Part shown: one piece after another, positions 56,830 to 64,000 of the stretch
Numbering within the stretch: position 1 is the stretch's first letter
How the letters are laid out: the number at the start of each line of letters is the position of its first letter
Assembly: GCA_947258975.1 (NCBI GenBank)
Contig: CAMYKK010000009.1
Location: 1 to 64,000, forward strand
DNA: 64,000 bases
Reading direction: 5' to 3'
Source of the DNA: an uncultured Gammaproteobacteria bacterium
GTDB taxonomy: Bacteria; Pseudomonadota; Gammaproteobacteria; Arenicellales; JAANXG01
Notes under the pieces: model-generated
What the model saw: the letters and a program-made list of their open reading frames with translations, nothing else
Told to the model about the DNA's origin: nothing
Database searches by the model: none
Translations under genes and position numbers: made by a program

Positions 56830-58164
56830 TCAATGTGAACCGGTGATCGGTCCAAATTTCGACGGCGCAACGTCGCTGGTCGCTCCGAGAAACGGCAAGC
56901 GCGTAAATTCACGCAACCGCAGCCGCTTGGCATCAGCTAAATTCCAACCGTTACTTTCCGCTGTCTGTGGAGTATTGAATGCGATCGCCCCCTGCTTTGT
57001 TAACAGTAGGTATTGCTTCACGTCATTGGGCAGCATCGCAACGGCGAGAGTTCTTTGCACTGGCGTCAACAATCGTTTCACTACCGGCGCAATAGCTTGC
57101 GCGATCACCTTATAGCCAGTATCAATGGGGTGTCCATTCGTATCTCGCGGGTAAATCTGTACTGGCTGCAGAGCCGCTTGTTGCAACGGTGTGACTACAT
57201 CCGTGTACGTCACGTTATGCAGCCGGGAAAAGCTTTCTGCCAAGCGTTCAATATTGGCGCGTTCGGTAAGCACTAAACGGTTATACAGTGGGTCGGGTTC
57301 GATCCCCTCCGCGAGAATCTTTTTTTCGTAAACCAATTCCTTGGTTGGAATAATGGTGAATACCAGCGTGACATCATATTGATCGCCCAGCTCGCTGATT
57401 TTCGTGCCCGCTTTCTCCATGATTGCCCAACCTTCGCGAACGACCGCAAAATCCACATCGTTGGATTGCAGTCTAAGGCTTGGGGTGAATACCGTAGTAG
57501 TGCCGTCGCTGAACGTTACCGGCCAACTTTCCTCGGGAGGTGCTGGGAATTTCACCGGCGGCGCGCGATCCGATTCGTCGAGCGCATGGGCGACTTTGAG
57601 CGGCGCCCACTTTTCTACTCCGTAGGCAAGCATATATGATTCCAACGGATCGTTTCCTCCGTAAAACGCCACCACCACGACCTGCGGGCGGAAGAACATA
57701 CTCTTGGCAAACATATCGAGATATTGCACCGCTCCCCATCCGCCGGTTGCCATGCTGTATACCGACACTTGACGGCCGAGCAGACTCTGTGCCCGACTGG
57801 GCCAGTTGTACTCCAACAGCACATTGTTCCCATACGTCTGACTGTCGCCCAAGATGACGACATCAGCGACGTTGGGTATTCGATGATTGCGAAAACCGAG
57901 TAGATCGTGTGGACCCACGGTAAAACTCCGTGGCAGAAAGGGTTTCGCCCTTACACGGATATAGGGATCTTTGAGAAGGAATTCTTGCGAATTGATCGTG
58001 CGAAATATGCCCTCATAAAAAGCAGGAAGCGTGTCGCTTACGCGCACACTTTGCAAGTCAATTGGAATACCCAACAACTGGGGAGCAAACCATCTCACAC
58101 TCACCAATACAATCATCGTGGTGACGGTCGCGATGCCCAACAGTACTGCCCATTCTTTTTTCAT
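56830..58164 (-). CDS. Membrane-anchored SGNH/GDSL hydrolase-like protein
   Basis: 444 residues from the ATG at 58164. One N-terminal membrane helix (AVLLGIATVTTMIVLVSVRW), so the rest probably faces the periplasm. SGNH blocks: VVILGDSQTYGNN (Ser nucleophile), YSMATGGWGAVQYLDM (Gly block), AFYGGNDPLES (Asn block) and DTNGHPIDTGYKVIAQ with the Asp and His of the catalytic pair. Such proteins often acetylate or deacetylate surface glycans, as AlgX/AlgJ do; the substrate is unknown. No acetyl-transporting MBOAT gene is near. Confidence 0.8.
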   Translation of the reverse strand: MKKEWAVLLGIATVTTMIVLVSVRWFAPQLLGIPIDLQSVRVSDTLPAFYEGIFRTINSQEFLLKDPYIRVRAKPFLPRSFTVGPHDLLGFRNHRIPNVADVVILGDSQTYGNNVLLEYNWPSRAQSLLGRQVSVYSMATGGWGAVQYLDMFAKSMFFRPQVVVVAFYGGNDPLESYMLAYGVEKWAPLKVAHALDESDRAPPVKFPAPPEESWPVTFSDGTTTVFTPSLRLQSNDVDFAVVREGWAIMEKAGTKISELGDQYDVTLVFTIIPTKELVYEKKILAEGIEPDPLYNRLVLTERANIERLAESFSRLHNVTYTDVVTPLQQAALQPVQIYPRDTNGHPIDTGYKVIAQAIAPVVKRLLTPVQRTLAVAMLPNDVKQYLLLTKQGAIAFNTPQTAESNGWNLADAKRLRLREFTRLPFLGATSDVAPSKFGPITGSH

Positions 58165-58408
58165 TAGATTCGTTCGCAAGGTACGTCCGTCATCAAATAA
58201 TTTTAAATATTCTTGGAAAATATCCAGCCTGTGTGAATTCTAGTTTAGCCGGGAAATAACAAAAATTGAGGTTCATCGGTAATTAAACCTCGGCACACCA
58301 AACCCGCGTTTCGGGAACATTGGATCCGTCCGCCGAAGAAGACTATTAACATTGACGGTTTCTACACGCGCAGCTCGCCACAAGACCTCAGCCACCGCTT
58401 AACACGCA

Positions 58409-59533
58409 CTATGCGGGATTTACCAAATCCTGGATGACAGCCATCAGGAACCGTGTTGCTTCGCCGCCGGTAACCACGCGGTGATCGAACGTCAACGACA
58501 GCGGCAAAATTCTGTGCACAACCGGCATCCCGTCCAAGGCGATTACGGCATCGCGTGCGCGACCGGCGCCCAGAATGGCGACCGTTGGCGGCATGAATAT
58601 CGGATCGGCATAGCGTCCACCAAGACTGCCGAAATTCGACAGCGTAAAGGTATTACCTCGCAGTTGCTCAGGCGGCACATCACGTCTTCGCACCGCGTCT
58701 TTCATGGCCTCTAGACCGCGCCGCAGGTCATCGGGATCGCGGTTGCCCACGTCGTGCAAAACCGGAACAAATAGTCCCTCATCGGTATCCACGGCGATAC
58801 CCAGATCTATCTTCGTCAACACCCGGCGGCCCACCGCATGGCTGTCATACCAGGCATTCAAAGCGGGTTCGACATTACACGCGGAGACGATGGCGCGAAT
58901 CAGGCGCATGGTCGTATCACCGTTTTTCCACGCATGGATATCCGCGTCGTCGGAAACCGTCACCGGCACCACCTCGGCGCGCGCCATCGACATATTTCGG
59001 GCCATAGCCCGCCGCGGTCCGCGCAGCGCCTCCATGGGCCCTACTTCCCTGAGGATCTTGGCAACGCGCTGCACATCCGCCGCAGTGATCGCCCCATCCT
59101 TGCCGCTTGGGGTTACCAAGGACAGATCGACGTCCAGTTTACGGGCCAGCGCACGCACCGCCGGTATCGCGCGAACGCCCATGGCCGCCTTACCTACTTG
59201 AATGGCCCGTTCCGTCACCACTTCGTCGCCGACGTCCACCTTGCCAACCACAGTACCTTTGTCCGTCGACGCCGCAAACACCCCTGCCTCCTCGTCGCCT
59301 TCGAATTCCACCAATGAATCCCCGGTAGCGATGATGTCACCAATCCCGCCATATAACTTGGTGATTGTCCCGCCATAGGGAGCCGGTATTTCTACCACCG
59401 CTTTGGCGGTCTCCATCGATACCAGCGGCTGATCTTTTTCGATCTCATCACCAATAGCGACATGCCATTTAACTATTTCCGCATCCGGTAGTCCTTCACC
59501 CAGATCCGGTAGCTTGAACGTATTCTTGGCCAT
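58409..59533 (-). CDS. pdhC: 2-oxo acid dehydrogenase E2, dihydrolipoyl acyltransferase
   Basis: Core acyltransferase of a 2-oxo acid dehydrogenase complex. 374 residues. One lipoyl domain with the modified Lys44 in SMETAKAVVEIPAP, a peripheral-subunit-binding domain (RAIPAVRALARKLDVDLSLV) and the catalytic domain with LTFDHRVVTGGEATRF. There is no GDVK-type succinyl signature, so pyruvate or branched-chain substrates are likely. The ATG overlaps the stop of the upstream gene (TGATG). No E3 gene follows; the complex must use a lipoamide dehydrogenase from elsewhere. Confidence 0.88.
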   Translation of the reverse strand: MAKNTFKLPDLGEGLPDAEIVKWHVAIGDEIEKDQPLVSMETAKAVVEIPAPYGGTITKLYGGIGDIIATGDSLVEFEGDEEAGVFAASTDKGTVVGKVDVGDEVVTERAIQVGKAAMGVRAIPAVRALARKLDVDLSLVTPSGKDGAITAADVQRVAKILREVGPMEALRGPRRAMARNMSMARAEVVPVTVSDDADIHAWKNGDTTMRLIRAIVSACNVEPALNAWYDSHAVGRRVLTKIDLGIAVDTDEGLFVPVLHDVGNRDPDDLRRGLEAMKDAVRRRDVPPEQLRGNTFTLSNFGSLGGRYADPIFMPPTVAILGAGRARDAVIALDGMPVVHRILPLSLTFDHRVVTGGEATRFLMAVIQDLVNPA

Positions 59534-60513
59534 CAACCGAACTCCAATACTTCTCTCACGGCGGCCGTGATCTGATCCACACCGGGCATGTAATACTCCT
59601 CGAGACGGTACAGCGGCATCACGGTGTCGTAACCCGCAACACGTTTCACGGGTGCGAGCAAACTAAGCAACCCATGTTCAGATAGCTGCGCGGCGATTTC
59701 GGCGCCGAACCCTGCGGTACGCGCCGCCTCGTGCACAATGACGCAACGACCCGTCTTGGACACCGAATCCAAGATCGTGTGCATGTCCAACGGCTTCAAA
59801 GTCGCCACGTCGATAACCTCCGCACTAATGCCGTCATTGGCTACTTGCTCGGCAGCTTGCTGGGTCTCATGCAACATCGCCCCCCACGATACCAATGTCA
59901 CATCGGATCCTTCGCGCAGCGTGTAGCAGGTGTCCAGCGGTAGTGTGTCTCCGTTATCGCCTACCTCCTGCTTGACCAACCGATAAATGCGTTTCGGTTC
60001 CAGAAAAACCACCGGATCCGGGTCGTTGATCGACGCCAGTAACAATCCGTACGCCTGCGCCGGTGACGATGGTATGACGACACGCAAACCGGGGATGTGG
60101 GCAAACATCGCCTCGTAGCTCTCAGAGTGATGTTCCGGCGCGTGGATACCGCCGCCATAGGGCGCTCGCAGAACCATCGGGCAGCTTAACCGGCCCCGGG
60201 TTCGATTACGCAAGCGTGATGCATGGTTAAGTATTTGATCAACGGCGGAATAGATAAAGCCCATAAACTGAATCTCAGCCACCGGACGTAAACCTTGCGA
60301 GGCCATACCCACCGCGACTCCAGCGATCAGCGTCTCGGCCAACGGCGTGTCCAGAACGCGCTCTGCACCGAAACGCTCCTGCAAACCCACAGTGGCCCTG
60401 AACACACCGCCATTAACACCGACATCCTCACCTAGAATCACCACGTTATCATCGGCAGCCAGCGCAAACGCCAACGCCTTGTTTACCGCCTCAATCAAGG
60501 TCAACTCTGGCAT
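59533..60513 (-). CDS. pdhB: 2-oxo acid dehydrogenase E1 beta subunit
   Basis: 326 residues, transketolase-like beta subunit forming an alpha2-beta2 E1. Features: ILGEDVGVNGGVFRAT, LAETLIAGVAVGMA, EIQFMGFIYSAVDQILNHAS, RAPYGGGIHAPEHHSE and a C-terminal domain with GRCVIVHEAARTAGFGAEIA. The start overlaps E1 alpha by 13 bases. Confidence 0.92.
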   Translation of the reverse strand: MPELTLIEAVNKALAFALAADDNVVILGEDVGVNGGVFRATVGLQERFGAERVLDTPLAETLIAGVAVGMASQGLRPVAEIQFMGFIYSAVDQILNHASRLRNRTRGRLSCPMVLRAPYGGGIHAPEHHSESYEAMFAHIPGLRVVIPSSPAQAYGLLLASINDPDPVVFLEPKRIYRLVKQEVGDNGDTLPLDTCYTLREGSDVTLVSWGAMLHETQQAAEQVANDGISAEVIDVATLKPLDMHTILDSVSKTGRCVIVHEAARTAGFGAEIAAQLSEHGLLSLLAPVKRVAGYDTVMPLYRLEEYYMPGVDQITAAVREVLEFG

Positions 60514-61616
60514 CTGTCTTTCAGCCTTCTCGACAAGTCTTCACGCTGTGACGTAAGCGCGGCGGGTAGATTCGCATATAAATATTCGAACATGCTCTCC
60601 GGCGCCGCAGGTGGTGTGTCGAGGTATGCATGGATCGCCTGTTCCACTTCCAGTTCACAGCTTTTGCGCAATTGCTCCTCCCGCCGCTGATCCCAACACT
60701 CCATGCCGATCAAATATTGGCGCAGCCTTTTTAACGGTTCGTTTTCCCAGTTTGCGCTCAGATCCTCATCGCCGCGATAACGGCTCGCATCATCTGCAGT
60801 CGTATGATCGGATAAACGATACGTAATCGCCTCGATCAAAGTCGGGCCGCCGCCATTGCGCGCCTTTTCCATGGCGGCGGAGAACCGGTCGAATACCGCA
60901 ATGATATCGTTACCATCGACTTGTTCTCCCGGAAATCCAGCGGCAATCGCTTTTTGAGCAAGAGTTTTACAATGCGTTTGCTCAGCAACCGATACCGAAA
61001 TCGCCCATTGATTGTTGTTAACGACGAAGACCAACGGCAAATTCCATGCGCCCGCGGCATTCGCTGATTCATAAAAATCACCTTTCGAGGTGGCGCCGTC
61101 GCCGAACATGGTTACCGCCACTCTGGGTTCGCGGCGGTATTTCATTGCCAACGCCACCCCCGCGGCTTGGGGAATTTGGCTGGCGATGGGCACACAGATC
61201 GGTAAATCCTCTCGTGGCCCGGCATAATCCATGCCACGTTCGTCGCCGCCCCAATACAATAACAACTCGGTCATAGTAACGCCGCGCAGCAGTTGCGCGC
61301 CGTATTCACGGTAGTAGGGAACGAGGACATCTTGTTGTTTCATCACCGCGCCAACGGCGACAAATACCGCCTCCTGCCCGAGAGAAGACGCATAGGTGCC
61401 AAGGTTGCCCGTTCGCTGCAGCGCGATCGCCTTCTGATCGAAGACCCTATTCAACACCATGGCACGATACAAAGAGATCAGTGCGTCAGGATCCTTGGCG
61501 ACATCCGGAAGCACACCCACCACCTGCCCATCTTTGTCGATGTAACGGGTGTAACGGATGTCGAAACTGGCTACAGTTTTACGTTTGTCCTCTTTGTTTC
61601 GTTTTGGTGCAGGCAT
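60501..61616 (-). CDS. pdhA: 2-oxo acid dehydrogenase E1 alpha subunit
   Basis: Thiamine-diphosphate subunit performing the decarboxylation. 371 residues from the ATG at 61616, which has AGAGGGG upstream. The ThDP motif is GDGATSKGDFYES ... FVVNNNQWAIS; the phosphorylation-loop-like segment YRLSDHTTADDASRYR is also present. Most gammaproteobacteria use a one-chain AceE for pyruvate, so this heteromeric set may serve pyruvate or branched-chain keto acids. First gene of the E1alpha-E1beta-E2 operon. Confidence 0.92.
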   Translation of the reverse strand: MPAPKRNKEDKRKTVASFDIRYTRYIDKDGQVVGVLPDVAKDPDALISLYRAMVLNRVFDQKAIALQRTGNLGTYASSLGQEAVFVAVGAVMKQQDVLVPYYREYGAQLLRGVTMTELLLYWGGDERGMDYAGPREDLPICVPIASQIPQAAGVALAMKYRREPRVAVTMFGDGATSKGDFYESANAAGAWNLPLVFVVNNNQWAISVSVAEQTHCKTLAQKAIAAGFPGEQVDGNDIIAVFDRFSAAMEKARNGGGPTLIEAITYRLSDHTTADDASRYRGDEDLSANWENEPLKRLRQYLIGMECWDQRREEQLRKSCELEVEQAIHAYLDTPPAAPESMFEYLYANLPAALTSQREDLSRRLKDRCQS

Positions 61617-61762
61617 GTTCCCCTCTATTGTGTCACTGATTGGCATCCACTCTCATACTCGCTTTGAGTATACCGCTCACGGCCCATGGCGCGAAGACAT
61701 CGTATAAGCGCATTCTATGAACCTGGACGCAGGCGGATTATGCAAACTTTCACGTTCTCGTA

Positions 61763-62130
61763 ATGTGTTTCACCATTGACGTGGGGCGATATACGGTGTT
61801 AGGAGGCATCACTCATCCAGGCTCTCTACAATCGTGTGAATTGTGTGGTCGCAAGGTGCCTCAACTCTCGACACATCACTTGATTCCGCGAACGCGCCAC
61901 AAGAATCGGAAAAACAAACGAACCTGCAACCGGTTCGTGAGCGGCCCATTCTGGTGTGCGTGCCCTGCCATAAGACTATTCACGCCGAGCTGTCCAACAA
62001 AGAGCTGGGACGTAACTACAATACGCGCGACGCACTGAAATGCCATCCGAAAATCAAGCGCTTCACACGGTGGATCATCAACAAACCATCCGCAATGCAC
62101 GTCGGAGTGCGCAAGAAAAACAAAAAGTGA
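61763..62130 (+). pseudogene. HNH endonuclease family gene, frameshifted
   Basis: Two overlapping frames together give one small HNH protein. The first supplies SCELCGRKVPQLSTHHLIPR and TRHKNRKNKR; the second supplies ILVCVPCHKTIHAELSNKEL, GRNYNTRDALKCHPKIKRF and a basic end (GVRKKNKK). CxxC, HH and CxxCH fit a zinc-supported HNH fold found as a lone small gene in many proteobacteria. The shift lies around 61910-61935 and corresponds to loss of one base (or a -1 shift) near AAAAACAAA. The gene is either recently broken, has a sequence error, or is read by frameshifting. It lies between divergent pdhA and convergent ligA. Confidence 0.7.
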
Positions 62131-62158
62131 TCACGCGGTTTCTGCCGGGACCGGTGCG

Positions 62159-64000
<1,842 letters not shown>

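Noticed and set aside
61910-61918. Programmed -1 frameshift in the HNH gene
   Set aside because: The codons around AAAAACAAA do not allow good re-pairing after slippage (GAA/AAA against AAA/AAC), so a deletion or read error is simpler; left only as an option.

Overview
The window looks like chromosomal DNA of a gammaproteobacterium with moderately high GC. The evidence is gene content and order: a tmRNA 3' end, iscR-trmJ-suhB, ndk-rlmN-pilF-rodZ-hisS-yfgM-bamB-der, nrdR-ribDE-ribBA-ribH-nusB-thiL-pgpA, and queA-tgt-yajC-secDF. A small lipoprotein near the left end resembles SoxXA-binding proteins, which would fit a sulfur oxidiser of the Chromatiales/Acidiferrobacterales type, but that is inference. 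Most of the sequence is housekeeping. There is no CRISPR array, prophage or intact insertion sequence, and I see no gene cluster that looks like a complete new system.

Layout. 1-1400: tmRNA end, terminator, IS3-family transposase fragment, lipoprotein gene, a terminal-inverted-repeat (TIR) element. 1400-10014: xseA, a degenerate LytM/M23 protein, a minus-strand envelope/lipid set (methyltransferase, GlpD-like, GT4 glycosyltransferase), a DUF457 membrane protein and an unrecognised coiled-coil gene. 10190-26046: der to mutS, a known syntenic block from which ispG, iscS, iscU, hscB, hscA and fdx are missing. 26233-30022: a GtrII-like membrane protein and a PilZ-family protein. 30219-38160: fdxA, yajQ, a lytic transglycosylase, then the nrdR-riboflavin-nusB-thiL-pgpA operon. 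38268-46760: glyA, secF, secD, yajC, tgt, queA, tRNA-Leu, panC and a deoxynucleoside kinase. 46882-58164: a hypothetical gene, yciB, yciI, bolA, a spermidine-synthase-like membrane protein, acnA and prpE (divergent), an 855-base gene-poor stretch and an SGNH hydrolase. 58409-64000: E1alpha/E1beta/E2 dehydrogenase genes, a frameshifted HNH gene, and ligA cut by the window edge.

Most genes are tightly packed, often with ATGA or TGATG stop-start overlaps. The longer gaps repeatedly carry a diverged element of about 85-130 bp with inverted ends (TTGCACCAAG...) at six places. This is the clearest structure not explained by genes. Other points worth attention: panC reading antisense through tRNA-Leu, an M23-fold protein without zinc-ligand histidines, a two-gene iscR-iscA remnant that keeps a near-consensus IscR operator, and the missing ispG.
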